A program made the translations under genes and the position numbers. A stretch of DNA of 64,000 nt from Anaerosolibacter sp. (GTDB lineage Bacteria > Bacillota > Clostridia > Peptostreptococcales > Thermotaleaceae), in contig NZ_JARBTM010000004.1 in NCBI RefSeq assembly GCF_029240175.1, positions 1 through 64,000 on the forward strand, given 5' to 3'. Below, one piece after another: positions 37,446 to 46,910 of this stretch (positions are counted from its first letter, which is position 1; each line of letters begins with the position of its first letter). The notes beneath the pieces were generated by a model. It did no database searches, was not told the origin of the DNA, and worked only from the letters and a program-made list of their open reading frames with translations.

Positions 37446-37465
37446 GGTAATTCCCCCTTAATATC

Positions 37466-37978
37466 TTAGAAAGAAGTTTTTTTGTGAACATATATAGATG
37501 GTAAGCTATGTAAGCATAGGACATGTTTTTCACCAATATCCCATACGATTTTCTGGTTAGCCATGAATTCAAGTTTACGCATAAGAAAATCATAGGTAAC
37601 TAAAAAGTAGTCTGTTATATCTTGAATGGATGATATTACCTTATCATTAATTACTCTTATGAGCATGTCAGTAGGTATTAAAAAGTCAGTTGCCCACTTA
37701 AGGGCCTGTAGTTCCTTCTTATCCACTTCAAGGCGATCACGATAGCACATATACTTTCTTGGTGTAATATCCCCTATAGTAGTCCTATAATGACCTATTT
37801 CTTCTGCTAAAACAACTCTATAAAGTCGCTCATTGCTTTTAATACTCTCATTGATCAAGATACAATAATAGTTCCCATCATAATAATAATACCCAAGGGT
37901 GGACTCAGGTAAGGGATAAAAGCTTTTGATTATATGACATTTCGTTATAATTGTTTCTAGTTTTTCTGTAGTAATCAT
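37466..37978 (-). CDS. ImmA/IrrE-type metallopeptidase-like protein
   Basis: 170 aa. ImmA proteins cut the element's repressor after DNA damage and so trigger excision. The active-site helix reads VLAEEIGHYRTTIGD: the second His and the Glu of HExxH are present but the first His is replaced by Glu (EEIGH), a form seen in some phage and ICE relatives. Whether it is catalytic is uncertain. It sits 20 bp before the integrase with an SOS-like operator in its upstream region. No CI-like repressor was found beside it. Confidence 0.8.
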   Translation of the reverse strand: MITTEKLETIITKCHIIKSFYPLPESTLGYYYYDGNYYCILINESIKSNERLYRVVLAEEIGHYRTTIGDITPRKYMCYRDRLEVDKKELQALKWATDFLIPTDMLIRVINDKVISSIQDITDYFLVTYDFLMRKLEFMANQKIVWDIGEKHVLCLHSLPSIYVHKKTSF

Positions 37979-37995
37979 AGTAGTACCTCCAAATA

Positions 37996-38007
37996 GAACG
38001 TATGTTC
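37996..38007. promoter_or_regulatory. SOS/LexA-like operator upstream of immA
   Basis: GAACGTATGTTC, matching the Firmicutes LexA (DinR) half-sites GAAC-N4-GTTC. It lies 17 bp upstream of the immA start. An identical 12-mer, within the same 16-base context, occurs at 41414-41425. Confidence 0.65.
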
Positions 38008-38204
38008 TAATTATAGCATATTATTCCAATGGGAGAAAAGTTTTCGATTATTTTAATCAATAAATCATTGAAAACCATTTTATTAACTAGGTAAAAAGAC
38101 CCAAAAGATTGATGCATTGTTGAAATGTGAAGGAAAAATACGGAAATTATCGAATAACTAAAATGCAGTTATAGCCAAATAAAATATTGACAGGAGGATG
38201 TGGC

Positions 38205-40136
38205 ATGAAGAAATTAGCTTTGGCACTAGTCATGATAGTAGTGTTTACATTAAATTCACTATTAGTGGTTGCAGGAAATGAGGGTATACAAATAAAAATT
38301 AATGATAAGTTAATAGAACTCGATGTTCAGCCCGCTATAGTAAATAACAGGGTGGTCGTACCGGTAAGGGCAGTTTTTGAAGCACTAGGAATAAACGTAG
38401 GATGGGACGAGGCAACAAAGACTGTTATAGGAACAAAAGATGATTTGACGATAAAATTGCCTATAGGCAATAAGTCAGCTATAAAGAATAATAGAAATAT
38501 TTCACTAGATACTCCAGCAACTATAATTGGTGGCAGGACACTCATTCCTTTAAGATTTATAGCTGAGAGCGTAGGTGCAAAAGTTGAATGGGATGCGAAA
38601 AATAGAATTGTGTCAATTTCAACAGAGAGTACTGAGTATCAGGTTATTGAAGTAAATGATGTGAATGAATTTATTAAGGCCATTGGATCAAACAGAAAGA
38701 TAGTTCTAAAGAATGGCGAGTACAACCTATCGAAACCTAAAAAAGAGTATGAACAGAATAGGCATATACGCTGGAATAAAGAATCTGATGGAACAGAGTT
38801 AATTATTCAAAATGTAAGTAACCTAACGATTGAAGGAATAGAGAACACTCTATCAAATATAGTAACGGAATCTAGATATGCTGATGTACTTACGTTTGAA
38901 AACGGCAGTAATATTAATATTACTAATATAAATGCAGGTCATACACCTGATAAAGGGGAATGTTCGGGTGGTGTACTATTATTTAGAGACTCAGATAAAA
39001 TAAATATTTCTAAATCAAGACTTTTTGGTTGTGGAACTCAAGGACTGACATTATTTAATGTAGATGGACTAACATTCAATGATTCAATTATTACTGATTG
39101 CTCTGAAGCTATTATGTCGATATATGATTCGAAAAACATTACATTTAGAAATAGTAGATTTAACGAGAATGAAGGTAATTGGAGATTTATAAATTTGACA
39201 AGGAGCTCAAATATAGTTTTTGATAATTCCAGTATCTTCGATAATAAAACCATATCACAAGAGGATGAAAAATCATTTTTATTCTATACAGATGATAGTG
39301 AGAACATTGTTTTAAGGAACTCGAGCGTATACAATAATGATATACCTAATTTCATCCAAAGAATGAATACGATGGATTTAGAGGAAAACACTTTTGAAGA
39401 TAATAAGTTCGATTCTAACCAAATTAGTTCTTTTATGTACAACGAAATGGGATACAATGCTCAGTTAGATGGAAATTATCAAATAGCATTGGAATACTAT
39501 AATAAAGCAATTGCTTTTAATCCATATAATGATGCAGCGTATAATAACATAGGCTGGGCTTTAGTTGATCTACAAAGATACGAAGAAGCGTTAGAAGCCT
39601 GCAATAAATCAATAGAGCTAGAACCTAATGATGCGGTTCCTTATGTTAATAAAGGTAATGCATTGTTTGGTTTAGGAAGATATGAGGATGCTATTCAAAG
39701 TTATAATAAGGCTATCAGCTTGGATGATAGTATTAAATTTTCTTACTACGGAAAAGGCAAATCTTTAATTGGACTAGAAAAATATGAAGAAGCTCAGGAG
39801 CCTTTTCAAAAATATATACAGCTTGATCCTGAAGATCCAGATGCATATTATTATTTAGCATGCGTTTTGGCTGAATTAGGTAAATACGATGAGGCGATTA
39901 GATACTATGACAAAAGCATAGAGATAGAGCCGCAATTTATCAGTAGCGTCTATGGGAAAAGTCGTTGCTATGCATTTTTAAATAACCTTCCTGAAGCTAT
40001 TAATAACTTAAGAAAGGTAATTGACGTTGATGAAAGATATAAGAATCTAATAATGATCGATGAAGCATTTGATAGCATAAAGAACACTAAAGAATTTAGA
40101 GATTTACTTAGCCAGACATTAATTAGTTCAAGATAA
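38205..40136 (+). CDS. Secreted protein: copper-amine-oxidase N-domain, beta-helix and TPR repeats
   Basis: 643 aa from ATG 38205 (AGGAGG 7 bases before; the earlier TTG is in the wrong place). Signal peptide about 1-22. Residues about 26-142 hold two copper-amine-oxidase-like N-domain repeats (VVVPVRAVFEALGINVGWDE; LIPLRFIAESVGAKVEWDA), wall-associated modules of clostridia without oxidase activity. Residues about 190-395 form a right-handed parallel beta-helix (repeated NITFRNS-like turns). From about 400, five or six TPRs (ALEYYNKAIAFNPYNDAAYN). Probably surface-bound, possibly adhesive. It is cargo of the element with no recognised partner. Confidence 0.8.
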   Translation: MKKLALALVMIVVFTLNSLLVVAGNEGIQIKINDKLIELDVQPAIVNNRVVVPVRAVFEALGINVGWDEATKTVIGTKDDLTIKLPIGNKSAIKNNRNISLDTPATIIGGRTLIPLRFIAESVGAKVEWDAKNRIVSISTESTEYQVIEVNDVNEFIKAIGSNRKIVLKNGEYNLSKPKKEYEQNRHIRWNKESDGTELIIQNVSNLTIEGIENTLSNIVTESRYADVLTFENGSNINITNINAGHTPDKGECSGGVLLFRDSDKINISKSRLFGCGTQGLTLFNVDGLTFNDSIITDCSEAIMSIYDSKNITFRNSRFNENEGNWRFINLTRSSNIVFDNSSIFDNKTISQEDEKSFLFYTDDSENIVLRNSSVYNNDIPNFIQRMNTMDLEENTFEDNKFDSNQISSFMYNEMGYNAQLDGNYQIALEYYNKAIAFNPYNDAAYNNIGWALVDLQRYEEALEACNKSIELEPNDAVPYVNKGNALFGLGRYEDAIQSYNKAISLDDSIKFSYYGKGKSLIGLEKYEEAQEPFQKYIQLDPEDPDAYYYLACVLAELGKYDEAIRYYDKSIEIEPQFISSVYGKSRCYAFLNNLPEAINNLRKVIDVDERYKNLIMIDEAFDSIKNTKEFRDLLSQTLISSR

Positions 40137-40192
40137 AATAATATGGAATAAACAATAGAGCTCCCATTTTACCGTTGGGGCTCTATTGCATT

Positions 40193-40954
40193 TTACAAAG
40201 AATAATTGGTTATTATCAACTCTCTATATTTACCCCTGCCGGTATGGTCCTTAGATACAGAATAATTAACTTCAGTTTCAAGGATATTAAAACCATGGTA
40301 CCATTCTCGGACCTTAGGATGGTCATTGATAGTGAGGAGGAATTTGCCTTGAATGGTTCCTAAAATTTCTCTAAGCTTTAAGTGTTCATTTTCCCCAAAG
40401 ACTGCATCATAGCCATCTGTTTCAAAGTATGGAGGATCACAGAAATGAAAGGTATAAGGCCTATCATACTTCTTGAAAATCTCTTCAAAGCTTAGATTTT
40501 CAATATATGTATTTCTAAGCCTTTCCTTAAGCAGTTCCAGGTTGGAGGTATCGAATATCTGAGGGGTTGGTCTGGTGTTTGTTCCATAACCAAAGTGCTT
40601 ACCTTTACTAGCGAAGCTCCTTGATATAAGATGAATAAATCGAACTGCCCTCTGAACTTCAGTTAAGGATTCAACTGCAGCTTCCTTATATTCATTAAAC
40701 ATATCTCGACTGGCTATCTCAAACTTTATGAGTCTTTGGATTTCTTCATGATGGTATTTGATCATCTTAAACAGATTAACCAGCTCACTATCAATATCAT
40801 TAATCACTTCAACCTTACTAGGTTCCTTACCAAAGAATACCCAACCAGCACCAAAGAATGGTTCCGTATAACAAGTGTGATCCGGTATCATTTCAATAAT
40901 CTTTTTTCTTAATTGACTTTTCCCACCCATGCGAGCGATTGGCGGTTTTAACAT
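40193..40954 (-). CDS. DNA adenine methyltransferase, Dam (D12 class)
   Basis: 253 aa. Starts MLKPPIARMGGKSQLRKKII, where GGKSQL is the SAM-binding FxGxK-type region. It then has YTEPFFGAGWVFF, and the catalytic DPPY motif in FHFCDPPYFETDG. Methylates adenine N6 in a short DNA site. ATG 40954 has AAGGAG 9 bases upstream; the TTG 18 bp earlier is rejected. No matching restriction enzyme is beside it, so it may be an orphan protecting element DNA or regulating it. It is convergent with the beta-helix gene. Confidence 0.9.
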   Translation of the reverse strand: MLKPPIARMGGKSQLRKKIIEMIPDHTCYTEPFFGAGWVFFGKEPSKVEVINDIDSELVNLFKMIKYHHEEIQRLIKFEIASRDMFNEYKEAAVESLTEVQRAVRFIHLISRSFASKGKHFGYGTNTRPTPQIFDTSNLELLKERLRNTYIENLSFEEIFKKYDRPYTFHFCDPPYFETDGYDAVFGENEHLKLREILGTIQGKFLLTINDHPKVREWYHGFNILETEVNYSVSKDHTGRGKYRELIITNYSL

Positions 40955-41013
40955 GAATATCAACTCCTTCAACTTTTGAATTTAAGTTGAAAGATGAGAG
41001 CTGAGAGAAGGAG

Positions 41014-41265
41014 CTAGGAGATTTTCTGCATGGAGAGCAGTGTTTTAACACGTCTTTCTGCAGCTTGATAGTCTCCAATATTAATTATCTTGGATTTATT
41101 TGTAAAGGCCAAGATAGAATCATTAAGCTGGCTTGTAACCTCAAAGAATACTAGGCTGCGATTGCGTTCAGGATCCTTCTGAACTTTTTTTATTTCATGG
41201 CCACTGGCTACAAGAAATACCATAAGGTCTTTATCCGTTATTTGTATCAGTTTATTATGCTGCAT
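41014..41265 (-). CDS. Small phage/ICE protein, DUF5659-like
   Basis: 83 aa. It reads IQITDKDLMVFLVASGHEIK and later FFEVTSQLNDSILAF. This matches my memory of DUF5659 proteins, short proteins common in clostridial phages and integrative elements. No catalytic residues are obvious. It lies directly upstream of the dam gene in the same direction (59 bp gap), so probably one transcript. Function unknown. Confidence 0.5.
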   Translation of the reverse strand: MQHNKLIQITDKDLMVFLVASGHEIKKVQKDPERNRSLVFFEVTSQLNDSILAFTNKSKIINIGDYQAAERRVKTLLSMQKIS

Positions 41266-41413
41266 ATAATCACCCCAAATATTGAAAAATAGTTAGCTTT
41301 AGTATATTGATTTTAGGTTAGAAATTAAAAGTTCATAATTCTTCACTAGACACGATAGGAGATAAATAGCTTGTTGAAGTGGTTAAATACTAGATATTTC
41401 TTAAAATAACATA

Positions 41414-41425
41414 GAACGTATGTTC
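41414..41425. promoter_or_regulatory. Second SOS/LexA-like operator
   Basis: GAACGTATGTTC, identical to the site at 37996. It lies between the divergent DUF5659-dam pair and the HNH-helicase pair, so it could control either. Confidence 0.6.
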
Positions 41426-41464
41426 TGTACGTATAAAGTAATCTAGACTACAATAAAAAATATT

Positions 41465-41523
41465 AATCATGACAAATTAAGACAAAAAAACCACTTTAAA
41501 AGCAATAAAATAGAAATAAAGCA
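41465..41523 (+). repeat. Island intergenic repeat, copy 1 (promoter half)
   Basis: GACAA at 41471 and again at 41481 (10-bp period), then an A-rich segment ending in ATAGAAATAAAG. It resembles seven other regions upstream of island genes and precedes the HNH gene. Confidence 0.55.
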
Positions 41524-41566
41524 GTTATTTGCCCAAACAGTACTTTGATTAATAAGGAGTGGGATG

Positions 41567-42661
41567 ATGATTCCTAAAAACATAAGTCGTGAACATATAA
41601 TTAAAGCTATCAAAGAAATAGATGTATCTGGAACTCCCGAGCTGAGAAACTCAACAAAATATGATCTTTTGTACATGGGTAAAAAATACCCGCCAAAGTA
41701 TGTAATCTCAATAGCAAATAAGTATGTGAATGGAAATGAATTAATCGCTAAAAAGTTTACTGGAGGAGACGCAACAAACGACTTTCTTATAAAATTAGGA
41801 TTTGAAGTTGTTCCTAAGAACAGAACAGTAAGTAGATTTCCTATTGAGTCAAGTTCTTGGACTATATTATCGGAACTTGTATTTATTAAAGAAATGGACA
41901 GATCATCTTTTTTACATAATGGAACTGGGATACCCATAGATATAAGAGAATATTTTAGTATTGGGGAAATAACAAAAGGTGAAAGGAAACCTGTTATCTT
42001 AAAACATAAAGATATCACATACCCCGCAGTTATTGAGATAGACAACCAAGAAAATCCTAGAACAAGATTGATGTGGAAATCGGAGTTTTCTAACTTAATA
42101 AAGAATGAGCTACCGGATTGGTATTACAGATTTACTAACGCTGAAGAGATAAATGCAGAGGATGAGAGACCTAAAATGAGGTTAGAAAAAGTTAATCCGC
42201 ACGATATTACATTTACTGTTCAGTTCATAAATCCGACCGCAATTTATGAAGATATACAAACTGAGAAAGATGACACGCTTACTTCAAGAGTGGAAGGCGG
42301 AGTTAAGACTTATTTCGTAAAGAAATATGAACGTGATACTAAAAATCGGGAAAAAGCTATTGCAATACATGGGACTGTTTGTAAAGCGTGTGGCTTTGAC
42401 TTTGAAAAAATATATGGAGAACACGGAAGAGGGTATATTGAGATTCATCATAAAACACCGTTAAGTACTTTAGAAGAAGAAATCAAAATAGATCCGGAAA
42501 CTGATTTAATACCTGTTTGCTCAAACTGTCATAGAATGATCCATAGAAACAAAGATAAGGTGTTAAGCATTGAAGAGATAAAGGAAATACTCTTATCTAC
42601 GCAAGATAGATATGTTGATTTAGGAGGAATCTATGATAACCCGCATATTAAACACAATTGA
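41567..42661 (+). CDS. HNH endonuclease, McrA/type IV restriction-like
   Basis: 364 aa. An N-terminal domain of about 85 residues has the pattern YMGKKYPPKYVISIANKYV and FTGGDATNDFLIKLGFEVV, often seen in front of restriction HNH domains. The middle (about 95-200) is a possible DNA-recognition domain. The C-terminal HNH nuclease (about 270-330) has CKACGFDF, EIHHKTPLSTL and PVCSNCHRMIHR, giving the zinc Cys pairs and active His. It overlaps the downstream helicase by 29 bp, so the two are coupled. Restriction of modified or foreign DNA is likely; specificity unknown. Confidence 0.82.
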   Translation: MIPKNISREHIIKAIKEIDVSGTPELRNSTKYDLLYMGKKYPPKYVISIANKYVNGNELIAKKFTGGDATNDFLIKLGFEVVPKNRTVSRFPIESSSWTILSELVFIKEMDRSSFLHNGTGIPIDIREYFSIGEITKGERKPVILKHKDITYPAVIEIDNQENPRTRLMWKSEFSNLIKNELPDWYYRFTNAEEINAEDERPKMRLEKVNPHDITFTVQFINPTAIYEDIQTEKDDTLTSRVEGGVKTYFVKKYERDTKNREKAIAIHGTVCKACGFDFEKIYGEHGRGYIEIHHKTPLSTLEEEIKIDPETDLIPVCSNCHRMIHRNKDKVLSIEEIKEILLSTQDRYVDLGGIYDNPHIKHN

Positions 42662-45260
42662 TGGTCTAAATGGCAACAAATTATCATCTAGTAATAAGCT
42701 TACTTATGAGAAAATAAATGAGGCCATTCAACATGCAGGAATGCTAGAAGAATATTTTAGAGGTCAAACCAAGTATCTTGACTATAATTTTGAACTAGAA
42801 CACAAAGAAAGAATAAAAGAAACCTTAGATACATTTAGAAGTATTAAAAGTGATCTAGGGTTTCTAGACTATCTATTTGATACTTTCTGTGTAAAAGGTA
42901 GTCTTAATAAGACGGTGAAAGATAACATTCGATTCCTACAAAATATTGACATAGGCGAAAAGAGAAAGCTTACCAATAAAGAGTTTATTGAATATCAAAA
43001 ATCAAAGTTTTCCTATATATTTAATAATGTTGAGAATAGACAGCTAGATGCACGACAACAAGAATGCATTATTAAAGATGAAATAAATAATCTAGTAGTT
43101 GCTGGTGCAGGGTCAGGAAAGACTACTACAATTGTTGGGAAAGTAAAGTATCTTATCAATGTATTAGGATATTCACCTAAAGATATACTTGTAATTTCAT
43201 TTACCAATAAGTCTGCCAACGAAATGAAGAGTCGGATTGAGAAATCCATTAATTGCAATGATATTAACGCTATGACATTTCATAAATTAGGTCTAGAGAT
43301 TATCAAAGAGGTTGAGGGTCAACAACCAACGATAACAAGGATTGACTTTTCCCGTTTTGTTCATGAAACCATCAATGAGCTGTTAAGTAAGGAAGAATAC
43401 AAAAATAAGTTTAATAAGTTTTTTATAGAATATCTTGCGGAATACAAAAGTCAATTCGAATTTAGGACATTAGGAGAGTATGTTAATTATCTTGCAGATA
43501 AAAAGTTACAAACATTGGACGGGAAAAGGCTGAGAAGTCTAGAAGAAATAGAAATTGGAAATTTTCTTTTCAAGAATGGTATTAAATATGAATATGAAAA
43601 AAAGTATCCTAATATACAAGAAAACTATAATCCGGATTTCTACCTAAGCGATTATGACATCTATATCGAGCATTTTGGAATTGATAGAGATGGGAATGTG
43701 CCGCCGTTTTTTACTGGCAAAAATGGTAAGAGTGCAAAGACTGTGTATAACGAAGGAATTGCATGGAAAAGAAACATACATATTGAAAATGAAACAACAT
43801 TAATAGAAACTTATTCTTATGAAAAGTTTGAGGGAGATTTACTTGATAATCTTAAGAGCAAATTAACTAGACATGGGGTCGAACTCAATCCGAAATCAAG
43901 TACTGAAGTATTTTCTATGATTCAAAAAGAGAATAAGAATGAATTAACCGTCTTTATTAAATTAATTTCAGGATTTATAAGCTATATGAGAGGCAATGAT
44001 GTTACACTATCAAGTATTCAAGAAAGAGTACAGAAATTTAAATTCGCTTTTCAAAGGAATAGGGTGAATTTATTTTTAGAATTAATAACGCCTATTATTA
44101 AAAAATATGAGGACGAATTGAAAGAAAGAAATGAAATTGATTTCAGTGATATGATTAATATTGCTACCAGGTATGTAGATAGTAGTAAATACATATCTCC
44201 TTATAAGTATATAATTATAGACGAATATCAGGATATTTCACTTAATAGACTTAGGCTTATTAAAGGATTGAAGAATCAAACAGGTGCGAAACTATTCTGT
44301 GTTGGTGATGACTGGCAAAGTATATTCAAATTTACTGGCAGCGAAGTCTCCTTGTTTACCCAATTTGAAAAGCATCTAGGATATACTGAAATAAGCAAGA
44401 TAGAAAAGACTTTTAGGTACAATCAAAGGATAGTCAAAATAAGTAGCGAATTCATTCAGAAGAATAAGGTTCAGTTCAAGAAAGATGTGCAAAGTATTAG
44501 TTACCAGAAAGAGTTAGGAAAAGAAATGGATAGTCATGGTAGTGCTGGAGCAAATAAAAAAGAGATAGAAAGACTGGCACTACAAAGTGTATTAGATGTG
44601 AAAAAATCAGTTCATTTTATTTATGGAAGTAATGAATATGAGCTGAAGGATCATCTACAGGATATTTTAAGGAATATGCCTAATAAAGCTAATGTTTTAT
44701 TGCTGGGTAGATATACATTTGATATCAATGAATTCTCAGGCGGTAAAATGAAAGAAACAGGACGTAACGGTATTAAGTTTTATGATAGAAGCGATTTGAC
44801 AATTGAATTTATGACAGCCCATTCTTCTAAGGGATTAGAAGCAGATTATGTAATTATTCTAAATAACAAGAATGGCAAACTCGGTTTCCCAAGTAATATC
44901 GAAGATGACTCTGTTTACAATGTGTTAAGGCAAGAAGAGGAGAGTTTCCCTTATGCAGAAGAGAGAAGGCTATTCTATGTTGCATTAACAAGAACCAAGA
45001 ACAGTGTTTATCTACTAATAAATAAGTACGAGAAATCAATATTTATTAAAGAATTAGAAAAAGATTATGGGTTTTCTGATCTACAGCATAGTCAAGAGAG
45101 TGGATTTGTTGAACCCAATTGTCCGACTTGCGGGGCAAAAATGAAATATATTAATACAGGACCATATGATCCTTTCTTTGGATGCAAAAATTACCCATAT
45201 TGTAATGAAAAGAAGAGGATTAGAAACAAAACAAAAAATAATAGGATGAGCAAAAATTGA
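42633..45260 (+). CDS. UvrD/Rep-type helicase with inserted nuclease-like domain and C-terminal zinc ribbon
   Basis: 875 aa, superfamily 1A. Walker A is VVAGAGSGKTTTIVGK (about 155-170), motif Ia SFTNKSANEM, motif II IIIDEYQDIS (Asp530, Glu531), then VGDDWQSIFKFTGS, TAHSSKGLEADYVI and RRLFYVALTRTK. Between Ia and II, about 300-400, lies a PD-(D/E)xK-like insert (EIGNFLFKNGIKYEYE; YNPDFYLSDYDIYIEHFG). The C-terminus (830-857) is a topoisomerase-type zinc ribbon (CPTCGAKMKY, then GCKNYPYCNE). ATG 42633 follows TAGGAGG. Coupled to the HNH gene, it probably unwinds and degrades invading DNA. Confidence 0.88.
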   Translation: MITRILNTIDGLNGNKLSSSNKLTYEKINEAIQHAGMLEEYFRGQTKYLDYNFELEHKERIKETLDTFRSIKSDLGFLDYLFDTFCVKGSLNKTVKDNIRFLQNIDIGEKRKLTNKEFIEYQKSKFSYIFNNVENRQLDARQQECIIKDEINNLVVAGAGSGKTTTIVGKVKYLINVLGYSPKDILVISFTNKSANEMKSRIEKSINCNDINAMTFHKLGLEIIKEVEGQQPTITRIDFSRFVHETINELLSKEEYKNKFNKFFIEYLAEYKSQFEFRTLGEYVNYLADKKLQTLDGKRLRSLEEIEIGNFLFKNGIKYEYEKKYPNIQENYNPDFYLSDYDIYIEHFGIDRDGNVPPFFTGKNGKSAKTVYNEGIAWKRNIHIENETTLIETYSYEKFEGDLLDNLKSKLTRHGVELNPKSSTEVFSMIQKENKNELTVFIKLISGFISYMRGNDVTLSSIQERVQKFKFAFQRNRVNLFLELITPIIKKYEDELKERNEIDFSDMINIATRYVDSSKYISPYKYIIIDEYQDISLNRLRLIKGLKNQTGAKLFCVGDDWQSIFKFTGSEVSLFTQFEKHLGYTEISKIEKTFRYNQRIVKISSEFIQKNKVQFKKDVQSISYQKELGKEMDSHGSAGANKKEIERLALQSVLDVKKSVHFIYGSNEYELKDHLQDILRNMPNKANVLLLGRYTFDINEFSGGKMKETGRNGIKFYDRSDLTIEFMTAHSSKGLEADYVIILNNKNGKLGFPSNIEDDSVYNVLRQEEESFPYAEERRLFYVALTRTKNSVYLLINKYEKSIFIKELEKDYGFSDLQHSQESGFVEPNCPTCGAKMKYINTGPYDPFFGCKNYPYCNEKKRIRNKTKNNRMSKN

Positions 45261-45340
45261 TTTTTTCATTTAGGAGCTTATCGTAGTTAGAGTATTGAAA
45301 AAATATATTAAAAGGAGTGCTTGTGGACTTTTTTATAAAT

Positions 45341-45410
45341 TATTACCCTCTGCGACAAAGTTAGACAAAAAAACAATTACATTAATATTAAAATCATAGT
45401 GTGAGAAAGT
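45341..45410 (+). repeat. Island intergenic repeat, copy 2
   Basis: GACAA at 45354 and 45364 (10-bp period), then ATATTAAAAT and GTGTGAGAAAG, the last shared with copy 8 at 60640. It lies upstream of the TPR gene. Confidence 0.65.
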
Positions 45411-45487
45411 TATTTCCTAAAATAAGATCTATAGTCAATTTTGTAGTATACGAGTTGAAATTTAAACTAATGAAAGAGGGTTAAATA

Positions 45488-46846
45488 ATGGCTAAATATG
45501 TTCTCATCTGGATAGCTACGTTTATTACAATTTTTAATGTAGATTTAATGAAAATAGAGAAGTTAAAAGAATTAAAAAAGAAAAGATATTTTATACCCAT
45601 GACGTTTCTGATTGTAACTAGTTTAGTGGTTGTATTAGCGTATTCTGATAATAAAAGCAGTAACGCGATAGCTACAAAAAGCGATATAAGTATGCTAGAA
45701 TCACGAATAGAAGAACTAAGAAGTCAAATTGAAAGCAAAGTAAATAACAATTTTCAGAATGACAAGGGTGTTATCTGGAATATTGATGGGATTCAGCATT
45801 CCGATGATATTGAAGTGTTAGAAAGTCTTAATAAAATATTGTATTTATATTCTGAAAACAGATATATTGAGGCTATACAAGAGATAGAAAAAGGTCAAAC
45901 TCTTGTAATGGATCCAATAACTAAAATTGACTTTTTCAATATCTCTGCAAACATATATTATTGTATTGGCGACTTTATGAATGCAAAGGAATTCTATATA
46001 ACTGCGCTCAATACTTCAAATAGAAATAATTTGCCAGAAAATCTTAAAGATACTATTAAGATTACTCAAGCTGCTATATACGGAAATCTTGGCATAACAT
46101 TCTATAAGCTAGGAAATACTCACCAGGCCATTGAAAATATATCAAAATCAATAGAACTAAACGAAGAATTTGCTAATAAAAAGGATGTTGCTGGTTCATA
46201 TAATAATTTAGCACATATTTATAGAGATGCGGGGAATTTAGAGTATGCTCTTAATGCATATAACTCAGCACTTGAGATCTTTGAGGAAATTGGTAATAAG
46301 AAGGGGATTATTACGACTAAAACCAACATTGGGATGATATATAAAGATTTTAATCAAATAGATCAGGCTATTGATTTCTCCTCAAGAGCGTATAAATATC
46401 TCAAAGAAAATTATACTGAAATTGATGAAGCTACTAGGCTAGAGGCAAGTATTCTAAATCATTTGTCTCTCATGTATCGCGATAATCACGATTATGATCA
46501 GGCTGAAAATTATTCGAAGGCTGCATTGGATATAGCATCGAAGTATAACTTTATCGATATTAAGGGAAATGTTCTTAATAACATTGGAATACTACATATG
46601 TGCAAGAATGAGTATGACGAAGCTTTAACTTTTTTTAATGAATCACTTTTGATTCATCAGAACAATAAAAATAGACAAAGTGAAGGGAATGCAATGGTTA
46701 ATATAGGAATTGTTTACTATGAGCAAAGGAAAATGGACCTAGCAAAAGATTATATTACGAAAGGATATTCGATATTTGATGAAATTGGATATGAAATTGG
46801 TAAGCAAACAGCTCTACAGTATTTAGAAATCCTCAAGGATATATAG
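45488..46846 (+). CDS. Membrane-anchored TPR protein
   Basis: 452 aa. Two hydrophobic segments near the N-terminus (about 4-20 and 37-54, FIPMTFLIVTSLVVVLAYS), a short coiled coil (about 65-90), then at least seven tetratricopeptide repeats from about 120 to the end (ALNAYNSALEIFEEIGNKKG is one of the clearest). TPR arrays bind peptides or partner proteins. It resembles sensor-type TPR proteins, but no effector domain is present. It stands alone between two repeat elements, so it is a one-gene cassette. Function unknown. Confidence 0.75.
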   Translation: MAKYVLIWIATFITIFNVDLMKIEKLKELKKKRYFIPMTFLIVTSLVVVLAYSDNKSSNAIATKSDISMLESRIEELRSQIESKVNNNFQNDKGVIWNIDGIQHSDDIEVLESLNKILYLYSENRYIEAIQEIEKGQTLVMDPITKIDFFNISANIYYCIGDFMNAKEFYITALNTSNRNNLPENLKDTIKITQAAIYGNLGITFYKLGNTHQAIENISKSIELNEEFANKKDVAGSYNNLAHIYRDAGNLEYALNAYNSALEIFEEIGNKKGIITTKTNIGMIYKDFNQIDQAIDFSSRAYKYLKENYTEIDEATRLEASILNHLSLMYRDNHDYDQAENYSKAALDIASKYNFIDIKGNVLNNIGILHMCKNEYDEALTFFNESLLIHQNNKNRQSEGNAMVNIGIVYYEQRKMDLAKDYITKGYSIFDEIGYEIGKQTALQYLEILKDI

Positions 46847-46910
46847 AAATTAAATATGAAATAAAGTTTAATAATAAAGGGATTTTAGTCCAGGACAATT
46901 ATTTTGATAA

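Noticed and set aside
38205-40136. Copper amine oxidase enzyme
   Set aside because: Only the small N-terminal domains are present. The catalytic domain and topaquinone site are absent.
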